Position numbers and translations under genes: made by a program. Positions 14,979 to 27,291 of a stretch of DNA of 64,000 nt are shown here, one piece after another. The DNA comes from Paramecium tetraurelia (Eukaryota > Ciliophora > Oligohymenophorea > Peniculida > Parameciidae). Under the pieces are notes generated by a model. The model saw nothing but the letters and a program-made list of their open reading frames with translations. It was not told the DNA's origin and made no database searches. The first letter of the stretch is position 1; each line of letters opens with the position of its first letter. The stretch is from assembly GCF_000165425.1 (NCBI RefSeq), contig NW_001798958.1:217370-281369 (forward strand), written 5' to 3'.

Positions 14979-15657
14979 TCATGCTTGATTTGGGTATTCT
15001 TTTTGAACAACAGCTTTGAATTCGTCCCAACTTAATGATCCATCTTTATCTTTATCAGCATATTCAACCATTTCTCTTAACTCTTGATCTGTATATCTTT
15101 CTGAAACCAAATCATTAATTCTCTTGAAATCCTCGTAAGCTACTTTACCTTATCCAGAGGAATCGAATTCTTAATATAACTTCTCAAGCACTTGTTCATC
15201 TTCTATTGTGCTATTGTATTATATATATAAGTTAAATACCCTGAAAATCCAAATATATTAAGAAATTCTTCAAAATCAATCAAGCTAGATCCATCTTAAT
15301 CCAAATCTTGAATCATGTTCACTATTTCTTCTGCTGATTATTCCATTCCTAATGCGATGATGGCATTTTTCATCTCATTTGGACTAAGTTAAGATACAAA
15401 TTATACGAAATAGATCCGCTCTTGTCATCATCAAAGATATCAAAACACTCCTTTATTTTTAAAACTTCCTCCTTGCTAAGTCCTGGCTTAACATATTTGG
15501 ATGCATCAAATCCTCCTGGTTGTTGTTAAACAGCCTATTAAGCAGGAGCAGGACCCTTTCCTTTAGCAGGTGCTTAAGCTGGGGGAGGAGGTTGAGTTTT
15601 TGATGCTTATTATGTTGGTTAAGCTGCTGACTATTATCTGGATTGATTTCTATTCAT
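14979..15657 (-). CDS. Centrin-like EF-hand calcium-binding protein
   Basis: Three exons (introns 15384-15406, 23 nt, and 15211-15239, 29 nt) encode 208 residues. An N-terminal extension of about 65 residues is rich in Gln, Pro and Ala. Four EF-hands follow: loop 1 DDDKSGSISPNE is canonical, loop 2 DLDQDGSSLIDFEEF carries two extra residues, loop 3 DSSGQGKVAYED is weaker, and loop 4 DKDKDGSLSWDE is canonical. Paramecium has a large centrin set serving basal bodies and the infraciliary lattice, so a cytoskeletal role is likely. Calmodulin is excluded by the extension and divergence. It could belong to a wider calcium-sensor family. Confidence 0.8.
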
Positions 15658-16101
15658 TTATTTTAAAAATAAAATTAAGGATACACAAACTTCTCACTAT
15701 TATATTATTATTTTAAGGATCCTTGTATTCATATTATCATTTATTAACTACTCTTATCCAAATTTACATAGTTCAATTGCCACCTTCCATTTCCAATTAT
15801 TCTTATTCACAAGCCTATTATTGACTTACTGTCTAATATGTCAAGAAAAATAAAACAAAATCTCTGATTTTTAAACATAAGCACTAATAGGGCTAGACTC
15901 TTAATATGAACATTTTAGACTGGTAACGAACTATGGATATCATGAATATAGATTGGAAACTTAAGAATACTAATATAGTTACTTATTTATCTTATATTGA
16001 ATACTAAGTGATATTCAAATAAATGAGGTGAGAAAGAGATATAAGTTTGTTTTTTGATGTATATTGTAAAATAATGTGGAAAATATTAAATAATTTTGTA
16101 T
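15658..16101. other. Intergenic, divergent promoter region
   Basis: 444 bp between the start codons of the centrin-like gene (-) and porphobilinogen deaminase (+). A short protein-like run on the minus strand near 15770-15840 (IRIIGNGRWQLNYVNLDK) has no start, stop or neighbours and may be a chance frame or a gene scrap. Confidence 0.35.
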
Positions 16102-17047
16102 ATGTAAAAATAAATAAGAATTGCCACTCGATCTTCAGCCTTAGCAATGGCTTAAACAAATTATGTCATAGGAGAATTGAAATAAGAATTTGAGATAATA
16201 AAAGTATCGAATGAGGTTGGTGACGTGAATTTGTAAGATCCATTATATCAAATGCCTACTGTAGGTGTTTTTACAAAATAGGTAGAATAGTATTTGTAAA
16301 TAATATAAATTAAATTATAGACTTGAGTAAAAGGCAGATGTTGCAGTACATTCCTTAAAAGATCTACCTACTATAATAGATGCTTAATTGTATTTAGCTG
16401 CCTATACAAAATTTGAATAAAGAGGAGATGTGGTGTTACTGAATAACAAATACAATTATAAGAGTTTGAGTGAATTACCAGAAGGATTTAAGATTGGCAC
16501 ATCATCACTTAGAAGAATTGCAACAATTAAAAATAGATATCCAAAATTAAATTTAATAAATATTAGAGGAAATTTAAATACCAGAATCTAAAAGCTGGAT
16601 GAAGGACAGTATGATGCAATCATTCTAGCAAAAGCCGGCATTTTAAGATTAGGTTTGTCTGAGAGAATCTCCTTTGATTTAGAAGAGAAGGAGTTTCTAT
16701 ATGCACCTGCACAAGCAGCCTTAGGAATATAATGTAGAAAGGATGATCTCCAAACAATAGCTAGATTATAGATTTTAAATGATATAGATTCCTAAAAGAG
16801 ATGCGTGGCTGAAAGAATGTTCCTGAATTTATTAGAAGGAGGATGCAGATTACCAATTGCAGTTTATAGTGAATGTAGAGAAGATGGATAAGTGTATATT
16901 AAGGGTAGAGTTATGGCTGTGGATGGCAGTAAAGTAATTGAGGATGAGGCTTTAGATCATTTTGAGAAGGTAGGATAGATCTTGTGCGAGAAGATAAAAG
17001 TTCTTGGAGGAGTGGAATTAATCGAAAGCTTAAAGTAATAAAAATGA
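16102..17047 (+). CDS. HMBS: Porphobilinogen deaminase (hydroxymethylbilane synthase)
   Basis: Two exons around a 25-nt intron encode 306 residues, the usual size. The enzyme joins four porphobilinogen units into hydroxymethylbilane in heme synthesis. Visible motifs are the N-terminal [26 protein letters not shown] (catalytic Asp region), [17 protein letters not shown] (arginines that bind the substrate carboxylates), [14 protein letters not shown], and the cofactor-attaching Cys in [13 protein letters not shown]. No targeting peptide is obvious, so a cytosolic enzyme is likely. The start gives five residues before the first beta strand. Its stop lies 37 bp from the convergent CFAP144 stop. 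Confidence 0.95.
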
Positions 17048-17084
17048 GTGTTTTTTGTATCAAATATAACTTATCTAATATGAC

Positions 17085-17673
17085 TCATTTAAACTTATTG
17101 GAATATGGACTGATTTTATTCATCGTGAAGTAATCGTTTGCATAGTTTGTTTCTTTGCATAGTTTTCTTGGATAAGTGAATTTAGAGGGAGATAGACTGT
17201 GAGAATTCTAAAGGAAATAGTCTATATATATTACAACTGAATGCCATCCTAATTCTTGATTTGAAGTCTATGGAAATTAATATTTCTAACGAGGAGTTCT
17301 ATTCATTGTGTTTAATTTATCAATGATGTCCTCTAATCAATGAAAACTATTAAATTACTTTCCAAAGGTGGTGAATCATCGGTTATTTAATTAACATCGA
17401 ATGCTGGTTTGGATACGGCACCTGTTTTTTCAAGGTGCTTCTATAACATGATACTATTATTAGGTTTCTCTTGGATTATGTATACTAATGAATAACTGTT
17501 GCATGTACATTTGTGGGGATTGATTGTAAAGTGCTCATACACCTTGAGGTGCTAATTCTCCTTTCTTACAGCCTCTTACCATATTTTCATTTCCTAATGT
17601 TTTTAGATAATAAAGTTACAGCAACAGGACTACGATCTCTCTTGTTATTTTTACCAGTCTCTTGCTTAGCCAT
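17085..17673 (-). CDS. CFAP144: CFAP144 (FAM183)-like ciliary protein
   Basis: Five short exons, with introns of 26, 24, 26 and 27 nt, give 161 residues. The N-terminal part IWQEAVRKENQHLKVYEHFT followed by INPHK aligns with the RTQKLYTQYHVNPLRK-type block of FAM183. FPQTSNQELGW matches its conserved Gln-Glu-x-Gly-Trp block. The Tyr/Lys-rich tail (SPSKFTYPRKLCKETNYAN...) differs from animal proteins. CFAP144 is an axonemal microtubule inner protein. The 27-nt intron at 17208-17234 has no TGA and is a multiple of three, so its removal is judged only from borders. The gene fills the gap between HMBS and Lon, with its start codon 14 bp from the Lon start. Confidence 0.7.
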
Positions 17674-17687
17674 TATATTTATTAATA

Positions 17688-20181
17688 ATGAAAAAGATTA
17701 ATGTTTTCGTAGTTCCTGTTCATGGGACTGTTCTTTACCCATATTAGAATTTGAAACTCAGATTAACAGAATTGTAGTTCTATGATGCCAAAGTGAATAA
17801 TAACTATGTCGCTATAGTACCAGTGGTTGACCAACAAGTGGATGGGATTTAGAGAATTCAGAGATTCAGTCAGTACGGTACTTTAGTGAGACTTACAAGC
17901 GAAGATTACACGTAATAATTTGATCGAATAACATAGAGTCTACGCTTCAAATAAAATTTACCAAGCCTTTTCATTTGCTAGAATCAAGATAGATTCTATA
18001 ATAAAATCCACTCCATATTATATGGTCTCAGCAGAAGTCTTGGGGGATGAAATAGTTGATGAATAAGGATTATGGAGTAGTTAAATAATAGACTAGTTAA
18101 AGGAATTGGCAAAAGTAAGAATTTTGGATAATTTTAGTAATATCTAGAATAATTCTAAATGAATCCAAGTCCATAGTTCCTACAAATAATACAAGAAGAG
18201 AAGAACATAAATAAATTATTCTTTACTATAGCCTCGAATGCTGATTTACCTTACAGTTAGAAGCTTAAATTATTGTAGATTGATGATCACAAAACAAAGA
18301 TCACTTTATTGATACAATATTTAAAAACTAAGGTTGAAGAGTTTGCTTAAACTAAAGCATTGGAATAGAAAGTATCAAAAGACCTCATGCAATAAATGTC
18401 TAAATAGGTTAATAAATCTAGTAATCTACCTACTAATCTTCCAGGATTCCCATATTAAAAATAAAAAAATAATGACATCGAGAAATTATAAGCCAAAATC
18501 AAAGAAGCCAACCTTCCAGATCATGTTAGAGAGATTGTTGAATAAGAAATGCAGAAAATTGAAAAAGGATCAATGGGAGTAGATTCAAATGTAACTAGAA
18601 ATTACATTGATTTGATACTTCAATTACCATGGAATTAATAAGTAGAAGAATCTTTGAGTATTGAAAAATGCAAGGAAACACTTGATGCTGATCACTTTGG
18701 ATTAACTAAAGTAAAAGAGAGAATATTATAATTCTTGGCAGTAAAGAAATTAAGAAAAGAGAGAAAAGTAGCTGATTCAAATGGCTAAGGATCAATCATC
18801 TGTTTCTTTGGTCCTCCTGGTGTTGGTAAAACTTCACTTGGCTAAAGCATTGCCAAATCTCTAAATCGTCCCTTTTATAGAATTGCCTTGGGTGGAGTAT
18901 CTGATGAAGCTCAAATCAGAGGACACAGACGTACTTATGTTGGAGCATTTCCAGGATCCTTTATTTAGGCTATCAAAAAAGTGAAATGCAAGAATCCAGT
19001 GATTTTATTGGATGAGATTGATAAATTGACATCTAATCATAGAGGTGATCCTAGTTCTGCCTTATTGGAAGTCTTAGATCCTGAGTAAAATAGTCATTTC
19101 ATGGATAATTATTTGAATATAGAATTTGATTTAAGTAGCGTATTATTTATAGCAACTGCCAATCAATTAGAAACTATTCAACCAGCATTAAGAGATCGTT
19201 TAGAATTAATAGAAATTGTTGGTTATACAGTTAAAGAGAAAGCAGCTATTGCTAATAGCTATCTGATACCTAAATAACTATAAAAAAATGGACTAGTGAA
19301 TGAATAGGTTACAATACCTTAGGAAATTATTCATAAAATAATAAAATAACACACTAGTGAAGCAGGAGTCAGATAATTGGAAAGAGTGATAGCCAAGATT
19401 TATAGAAATATTGCTCTCAAATATGTAACAGATTAATAAAACTTTAAAACCATTGTTGTAGATTAAGAAAGTTTAATTGAAATATTAGGGCCATCCATCC
19501 ATTCAGATAAGCATACTACTCCTTTAATATCAATACCTGGAGTATGTAAAGGTTTGGCATGGACTCCAGCAGGAGGTAAAGTGTTGATGATTGAATCAGT
19601 GAAAATGGAAGGCAAAGGAAAATTTGAGATTACTGGAATGTTAGGAGATGTAATGAAGGAAAGTGTAAGAACAGCAATTTGGATGGATTAAAGCATACTG
19701 GCCATAAATTAAAATACTCAGCAAATCAAATACAAATATTAACTTTGATGCACTTGATATTCATGTAATCTATATCTATTATAACTATAGATCCATTTTC
19801 CAGCTGGAGCAACTCCAAAAGATGGACCATCGGCAGGAGTAGCTATAACAACAGCAATTGTATCATTACTCACAGGATTGAAAGTGAAAAGTGATATTGC
19901 AATGACTGGTGAAATCACTTTGACAGGGAGAGTCTTACCAGTTGGAGGTATAAAAGAGAAAATTCTTGGAGCATTTGAGAGTGGCATATTTAGGTATAGT
20001 TATAATCTATTATTTTAGTGTCATAATTCCACATAGGAATAAAGCAAACTTGGTAGATGTTGAACCTGAAATTAGAGAGAAAATGTCAATTCATTTGGTG
20101 AAAACAATAGATTAAGTGCTTCAAATAGCTTTAGAAGGAAATGGTCCCAATTTCAAAATGATTAATTTAGCAAATTTGTGA
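17688..20181 (+). CDS. Lon protease, peroxisomal type, with one apparent frameshift
   Basis: ATP-dependent serine protease of about 797 residues. Order: N-terminal LON domain ([17 protein letters not shown]), AAA+ module with Walker [13 protein letters not shown] and Walker [10 protein letters not shown], then protease domain with catalytic Ser in PKDGPSAG and Lys in [27 protein letters not shown] resembles the peroxisomal LON2/LONP2 branch. The protein ends LANL, like the catalase peroxisomal signal, and has no mitochondrial presequence. Four introns (25, 23, 26 and 25 nt). Near 19676-19682, between MKESVRTAI and the downstream exon, one base too many shifts the frame, and spliced length is 1 above a multiple of three. 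No intron repairs it. Confidence 0.88.
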
Positions 20182-20475
20182 AAGTCATTCAATTTAATGT
20201 TATTTTAAAATATTTAATATATAATATAATGTTGTAAAAAAGGAGATATTCTTATGTACTGATTTCTCTAATAGTTATAATTTATTTTATCAACTTTGAA
20301 TTTGAGATGAGTTCTAGAAAATTTTTATTTTAAATATTCAAAGCTTAAGAAAATTAGAACCCTCAAAGTTGAATCAGTATTATGGAATTATCAAACTCGA
20401 TTTTAAAACTGAAATTAAAAAACAGGATCATCGTTTACTAATTACATTAAATAAAATTAGATAAATTAAAAGAAT

Positions 20476-22625
20476 TCATTATTTAACTTTCTTTTAGGGC
20501 TTTTCTCCATCATGATAGTGAGGTATTCTTTTTTCTTCAACGTGACTGTTATTCAATGAACCACCTTCATCTTTTATCAACTCCGAATCATATCTATAGA
20601 ATTCCTTAATAAATGGTTCAGAATAAATTAAAGTCATACTGTTGAATGGCTGATAGAAGTCCAATTGATTTTTATGAACTACCGTTCTCTAAGTTGATGT
20701 TCTGGATAACAGACTCTCGTGATCATAGATCAATTTTTAAGGTGTATTTGGACTATGGTAATTAGTAATTAAATCTCCTTAACAGTTATTACCAATATGC
20801 TTTGATATTGTATTTGCAGTTATTTCAATAAGTTTCTATCTCAAATCGTCAGATTTTGATCTCAACAAAACCTCATTGAATTTTACCAAGATATCATAGT
20901 GTATGTGTTATAAGGTTGAACTTTTCTTAAGAATTGCTTCATGAATTTGGTTTTTAAGGATCTCTAATTAAGGTGATTTAGTAGATATTAAGAATATCAT
21001 CATTTGTACTAGATGATGTTCCAATTCAACCTCGATTTATTAGGATTTATCATTCAAATATTCCAATAGTAATTCGACTGCTTTCACAAAAACTGTGCTC
21101 TTTATAGAATTGCATCTAACCAATAAGGATGACAAATAATAAAGAGAATTGATTTTTTCAGTTTTAGAGAGTGTATTCTAAATGATAATATTAATATATT
21201 ACAGATCTTATGTTTTAGACTAACTATGAGAGAAATAACTAATTGATTCTTTGTAAGGAGTTTGGCAAAGAACAAAAGTATAGAAACACATAGTGAGCCA
21301 TTCTGTAATATTGGTTTTTTAACATAATCTCTTAGAATACTGATTGCAGCTCTCGAAATATTTTAAATATCAAATCCTCATTGAGTTCCATTTGAAATAT
21401 ACTCTTATTCGCAATTCCTAATTTGGAATCCAAATAATCAAATAATATAAATAATAAATGATCCACCTTCTTGCACATGTCATCTCTATGTTTCTTGTTC
21501 AATTGTTATTGCAAAGTGGTTTTAATAATGAAATTGTTGCATTATGGATCATACTTGATTTCTGAATCAATTTATAAAATCTTTATATAAACCATCTTAA
21601 AGATACGAGATCTGAGTTCAGGAATGCGATCACTAAGTTTCATACAATTAGTAGCATAAACTCTTTAATGAATTTCACTTTGATTCTTATGTGGAAATAG
21701 ATCAGAAAGTGTTTCTAATAATTTCTCTTTACTTAATTTATAGATTTAAATTATTTCACAAATAATTTGAATTGCAGCATCAGAATGAATATTATTACTA
21801 CTTTTAAAATATTTGTCTCTATAAATATCATTGTACAATCCATCTATTCCTTTTATGTATGAAATATCTTCTTATGTATTATCCTACAAAATCTAATTAG
21901 CTTTATACCTTTTTGATGATGTAGAAACATTTCGATTTATTTTTGGATGGGAAGTATCCATATCCAATATCTTACATACCTTTCAATTTTTCATCTGCTT
22001 TGGGATGATGAATCAATATTTCTTTAATAAATTATTTGTGAGATTCTGACAGTTTAACAATCTAATTTTCAGCAGTCAATTGATAGGCTTCAGTCATTAC
22101 CAAGATCTGCTATTACAATGCGGCTTTGCTGGGATAGGACTGGCCCATCACTTCACATGGAATATCATCTCGAGTTTATTCTGAATCGATCAGCCTGAAT
22201 AGTTAAATGATGGATGTACATTTGAAGACTCAACTTTTAGACCAAAAAACGATAGATAGTAACTAGTTACGAGGGAGACATAGACAGAATAGTGAACAAA
22301 ATCTTTTTGAATTAAGGTAAGACTTAGAAATGATTGTCAGAAGTGAACCATGGTATTTTATACAATACTATATCGATGACCATTTTGGCATCATTGCCAT
22401 TGCGTTGCAATTAAAGCAACAGCCGATTAAATAATTCAACCCACAAACCTATTTATGGTATGTCTTTATTCTTTCGGCAAACTTCTTCAATGATTTTATT
22501 CATTGAATTTGGAATTCCCTATTAAAATATATAAGAAACTCTACCTTTTATGCATCTGCATACGATTTCTACAAGTATATGAATAATTGCTCCTCTTTCT
22601 TTGCATCCTCTGGTCTCTTTTACAT
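20476..22625 (-). CDS. RRN3: RRN3/TIF-IA, RNA polymerase I initiation factor
   Basis: Five exons with introns of 26, 25 (ending CAG), 25 and 25 nt encode 682 residues. RRN3 tethers RNA polymerase I to the rDNA promoter and is a growth-control point. The helical-repeat body shows family-like segments: CMKLSDRIPELRSRIFKMVY with KILQIDSEI, KKVDHLLFILFDYLDSKL, MAHYVFLYFCSLPNSLQRI, and the C-terminal LDFYQPFNSMTLIYSEPFIK. The C terminus is basic (EKPQKKVKQ). Length matches known RRN3 proteins (about 630-650). Assignment is from the pattern and order of these blocks rather than a single catalytic motif. Confidence 0.75.
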
Positions 22626-23169
22626 ACTTTATTTAATTAATATAATTTAAAAAAAATAAAAATGTTTTATATCATTTAATCTTTCAGCCATTTATGTTTA
22701 ATATCTAGCAATTTAAAATAATATTTGAAATTCAATTACTATTTTAATCCAACAGTTAGAATCAATTTAATTGATCATCATTCTCAAATAGAATTCTACA
22801 ATAATTAAATATTATTTATTAATCAATCTTCCAAAAAAGAATCAATATCAATATTAACAGTCATCCATTCAAATAAATGATATATCAATAGAAAATTTAT
22901 TTATTAATATATAAAATGATTACTTATATAATATATATTTGAATCATGAATATATTATCTAAATAAACCTGAACATAATATCAATTGATTTTTGAATGAT
23001 TATTTTATTAAATAATATTGTTTATTTAATAATTGAGTTTAAATGTATTGTGAGTGAATTCTAATAGGAAAGAGGGAATCTAGTTTTAAACATAGTGAAT
23101 ATATTATTTTAATTCTAATTTTAAAAATAATAAAAACATAATTTATATTATTATATAAGTGTTAATCAG
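22626..23169. other. Intergenic, divergent promoter region
   Basis: 544 bp between the start codons of RRN3 (-) and MOK (+). Extremely AT-rich with several ATATAT and TTAATTAA runs. No open frame or repeat unit recognised. Confidence 0.5.
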
Positions 23170-24566
23170 ATGTAAAGTAAATTTATTATTGTTAAGTATT
23201 AGATTACAGATTGATAACCAAGAAGGGAGAAGGCACTTTTTCAGAGGTTCTAAAAGCTTAATCAATAAAAACTAGTTAATTGGTTGCAATAAAATGCATG
23301 AAACAAGTCTTCCAAACTATTGACTAAGTATTGTATTTTAATTCTAATATTGGTTAACAAACTCAAAGAAATTCAAGCTTTAAGAAAGTTATAAAATCAT
23401 GAACACATTATTAAATTAATCGAAGTATTATAGTAAAATATCATTCATATTAATTAGTGATGAACCTACTGGAAGATTGGCATTGGTTTTCGAATTGATG
23501 GAACAAAATCTGTATGAACATATTAAAGGTAAGAGATAACAATACATATAATTAGGTAGAAAAATACTATTAAAATAAGAGAAGATTAGGAGTTATACAT
23601 ATCAATTGCTCAAAGCCATTGATTTTATACACTCGAATAATATTTTTCACAGAGATATTAAACCGTAAGATTTGAATTGATTGGTTTTAGTGAAAATATT
23701 TTGTTGCTTGGAGATCATCTTAAATTGGCTGATTTGGGTTCGTGTAAAGGAATCTACTCCAAACATCCATATACAGAATATATCTCAACCAGATGGTATA
23801 GATCACCAGAATGCTTAATGACTGATGGTTATTATGACAGTAAAATGGATATTTGGGGTGCTGGTTGTGTCTTATTCGAGATCACAGCCTTATTTCCTTT
23901 GTTTCCTGGAAGTAACGAATTAGATTAAGTCCATCGAATACACAATATTTTGGGAACACCCAATACAAAGGTTCTTGATAGATTCAGGAAGCATGCAACT
24001 CATATGGAAATCAATTTTCCTTATAAAGTTGGAACTGGATTAGAGAATTTGATTCCACATGCTCCTAAAGATCTTGTTGATTTAATTAAATAGATGTTAG
24101 TGTATGATCCAGAAGAACGTATCAATGCAAAACAAGCACTTAGGCATCCCTACTTTAAAGAATTAAGAGATCAAGAATAGTAAAAATTATTAGAAACCAG
24201 TTTATAATCAATTAAACTTTTAAAAAAAAAGTAACCATTTTATTAAAAATAAGCGATGATTCCCTGACAGAAGAAGAGTAAAATACTTCCCATATATTGC
24301 ATAAAAAGACATTATTCAATTAAACGAATAAAATCCTATAAAATTCATTTAAGAATAAGAATATACACCTTTTGGATTCAGTGAAATTGCCAACATTAAC
24401 TAAAAAACAAGCAGACTTAAAAAAAGCATATGGTCCAACTAACTTTTAGAGTAATTATTCCTCTTTATAATTAGCTACAAAGAAAAAATCTATCTAATAT
24501 GAATACATATTATATGGGAAAAAGGCAAACTTAGGTAATTTTCTAAATACTCTCAGACATAAATGA
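23170..24566 (+). CDS. MOK: MOK-type MAP kinase-like protein kinase
   Basis: Serine/threonine kinase of the MAK/ICK/MOK group, whose members act at cilia. After removal of a 26-nt intron in the fourth codon the N terminus reads MQNYRLITKKGEGTFSEV, close to human MOK. Other motifs are FHRDIKPENIL, DLGSCKGIYSKHPYTEYIST with WYRSPECL (DLG, and the TEY dual-phosphorylation motif), and PLFPGSNELDQVHRIHNILG. Introns: 26, 25, 25, 27, 26 and 23 nt. The 25-nt intron at 23328-23352 ends TTG instead of AG. The tail after the kinase domain is Lys-rich. The stop may instead be at 24737 if a 78-nt intron is removed, giving about 445 instead of 414 residues. Confidence 0.9.
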
Positions 24567-24837
24567 TCATCGCATTCTGATTTATTTTTTTATTTTAATA
24601 AATTCATTATAGAAGAATTAGATAATATCTAAGAACTCACCTTATAAAGATTAAAATTATCTAAAAATGAACTTATTCAAATTATTGAATCCATAATTTA
24701 AATAATAATAAATACTAAGTTTGATTTAAATATATGATTTAGAGTAATTATTTTATAGAATTTCTTTTGTTTAGGGTTTTCAACACTTAACATTTTTATT
24801 CAAAATATGTAATTCAATTTAAAAAATAAAAAAGGTG

Positions 24838-25437
24838 TCAAAACTGAAGTTCCTGATATTTAGTAATAATGAAAGAAGGAAGCACAGCTTGATCTTTTTA
24901 AGTTTTCTTCTATAATATAGTCGTAAACTACATGTTATGATGTTGGCCTTTCAAAAATTCAATCAACTTCTATTTTCTGGTTTTTTTTTAATCTTATTAT
25001 TTATTGTAGCTTTATTATTTGTTTGGGCTGTTTTTAATAGACTAGACTGCCTACAATTCATCATTAGTTAAGTTGATGTATTCATTTGAATTCATATAAA
25101 TGCTTAAATTCTTAAATTTCTTGTAATTTTTTTTTTTATTTTTAATGCTTTTATCTGGTATTAAATGATCAAGATTATTGATGGAATATGAAATGGGTTC
25201 AATCACAAGGGATTTTCTATTTGTAACAGTAGGCAAGAGTGATTGTTAAATAGTGGAACCGTTCTTTCTAACAGAACTACTGATATTTTGATATAATGGG
25301 AATTGATTATTTTCAACAGATTTTCTTAGTCTACCACTTTAATCCTTCAAAACTTCAGGTAAACCTATAGTTTTTAAGAAGTATTTGAATTTGAAGACAG
25401 GTTTGAGTTTAGGTTTAGATCTCTAGTTAGTTAACAT
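24838..25437 (-). CDS. Uncharacterised basic protein
   Basis: Intronless 199-residue protein starting MLTNQRSKPKLKPVFKFKYF. Rich in Lys, Asn, Gln and Ser, with no signal peptide, membrane span or recognised motif. It shares its 5' spacer of only 34 bp with the stop of the CCT4 gene upstream on the same strand. Real but unknown. Confidence 0.65.
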
Positions 25438-25471
25438 TTATTTATTTATTATATACTTAATATATTATTGA

Positions 25472-27219
25472 TCAACGTGCTGAGATGACCAAATCATCTA
25501 TTTTCAAAATCATTCTAACGCACTCTGTAGCCAAACTTAAAGCACTTCTAGTGACTAAAATAGGTTGGACAACTTATTCGGTTGTAATATCATCGACAAT
25601 ATTATTCTAAAATAACAATTTAGATTTACTTTCTTCATTCCAATTCCTGCAAACTTTTATGATTTAAGATGTCTATTTCTCAATTCTGTTACAACATTGA
25701 TTGGATTCAAACCTAACAATTTTGTTATATCAAAATACCTGCATTTTCAGCAAGAGTGTAAGGGATGACTTCTAAAGCATCAGCAAATGCTCTAACACAC
25801 ATAGACTTGGCTCCTGTCAATGTATTAGCCATTTGGGTTAATCTTAAAGATAAATGAATTTCTGGTGCTCCTCCTCCTGGAATCAATCCTTTGCTCTTCA
25901 CTAAACTTCTAACAACACACAATGCATCATGAATGCTTCTGTCAGCCTCATCCAAGACTAATTGATTTGATCCTCTAACCAAAATAGTCAAGGCCTTAGA
26001 TTGAGCAGGGACTTTAGTGATTCTCAATACTTTGCTTTCATCATTCAAATGAACTGTTTCTACTAATCCAGCAGTACCTAGTTTTTCTGGAGTCAATTAA
26101 TCAATATGAGCAACTGGAACCAAACATAAGGTCTATACAAATATAAAATATAAATTACCTTAGAAATAAATTCAACATCATCTCTTTCAATATCCTTAAC
26201 AACCATGATGCCTTTTTTGGCCAAAAAGTGTAATGACAAATCATTAACTGCATCTCTCAAAATACTTTTTTAAATCAATAAAACATTGGCACCTGAAGCA
26301 ACTATCTTCTTGACTAAATCAATAATATATTTTCTTTCTTCTTTTAAGATTTTGTCCATTTCAGTGTAATCCTTAATGGCTATGGAGTTTTCAACATCAG
26401 TCTTGGGAGCGGATAGACAGAATTATAATAAAGCAACTTTGGCATTATTAATTTATTATGGACCTCCTGCGGCTTAACTTGCCTTTTAATTTGAAAAGAC
26501 TATGCCTTCAACTAATTCTGTGTCATCTATGGTTCCTCCTAATTTCTTCACGATCTTGATATCTTTCAAATCAACATTGTTTGGCTTTTGAGGATCGACA
26601 ATTCTTAAAACAGCATCTACTGCCAATGGAGCCAATTAAGCACTGTTTGATGAAACAACTTTTGATGAAAGTGCTGTTTAGACACACTCAATTAATTATT
26701 ATTTATTCTCTAAATCTACTGGCTTTTTCAATTCGTCCAATGCTGTAAGAGCATGCTCCAATGCAAATTAAAATCCCTCCGAAATTGTTGTTGGATGGAT
26801 TCCCTTTTCCAATAGCACCTCACATGATTTCAATAGAGCACCTGCAAATACAACTACTGAAGTTGTGCCGTCACCTGCTTCGACATCTTGGGCATTTGAA
26901 ATCTCTACCAACTTTGAATAATTAATTATTAATTCATACCATCTTAGCTGTAGGATGAACCAAATCCATTTGTTTTAAGATTGTAGCACCATCATTTGTA
27001 ATCAAGACTTAACCCTTGGCATCTTAAATCATCTTGTCCATACCTCTTGGACCTAAGCTTGTTCTTACTGCATCTGACACAGCTAATGGATTACTCTTCA
27101 TTTATCATACCTTTGGCTGCTTATATATTGGTCAATCGAATATCCTTTGTTTTTTCAGATTTGTTGAATGTATTCGACTTCTGTGCTTATGATTATCCGG
27201 CCTATGGTGCTTGACTCAT
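25472..27219 (-). CDS. CCT4: T-complex protein 1 subunit delta (CCT4)
   Basis: Six exons (introns 28, 28, 26, 26 and 23 nt) encode 538 residues, the expected length. Subunit of the cytosolic chaperonin that folds actin and tubulin. Group II chaperonin motifs are present: [39 protein letters not shown] (ATP site), [12 protein letters not shown], and [16 protein letters not shown]. The delta assignment comes from [38 protein letters not shown] and the C-terminal [12 protein letters not shown]. The second intron ends AAAG. The start MSQAPQAGQSQAQKSN fits the loose N-terminal extensions of this subunit. Confidence 0.95.
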
Positions 27220-27291
27220 ATTAAAAAAATTAATTTCTTTTATTTAATTTCTGGAAATTAATGTACATATATATATATTTTTAAATTTAAC

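Noticed and set aside
12052-18000. A functional cluster for cilia (TTLL3, centrin, CFAP144)
   Set aside because: They are interleaved with HMBS and Lon on different strands. Ciliary genes are so common in a ciliate that this proximity is not evidence of linkage.
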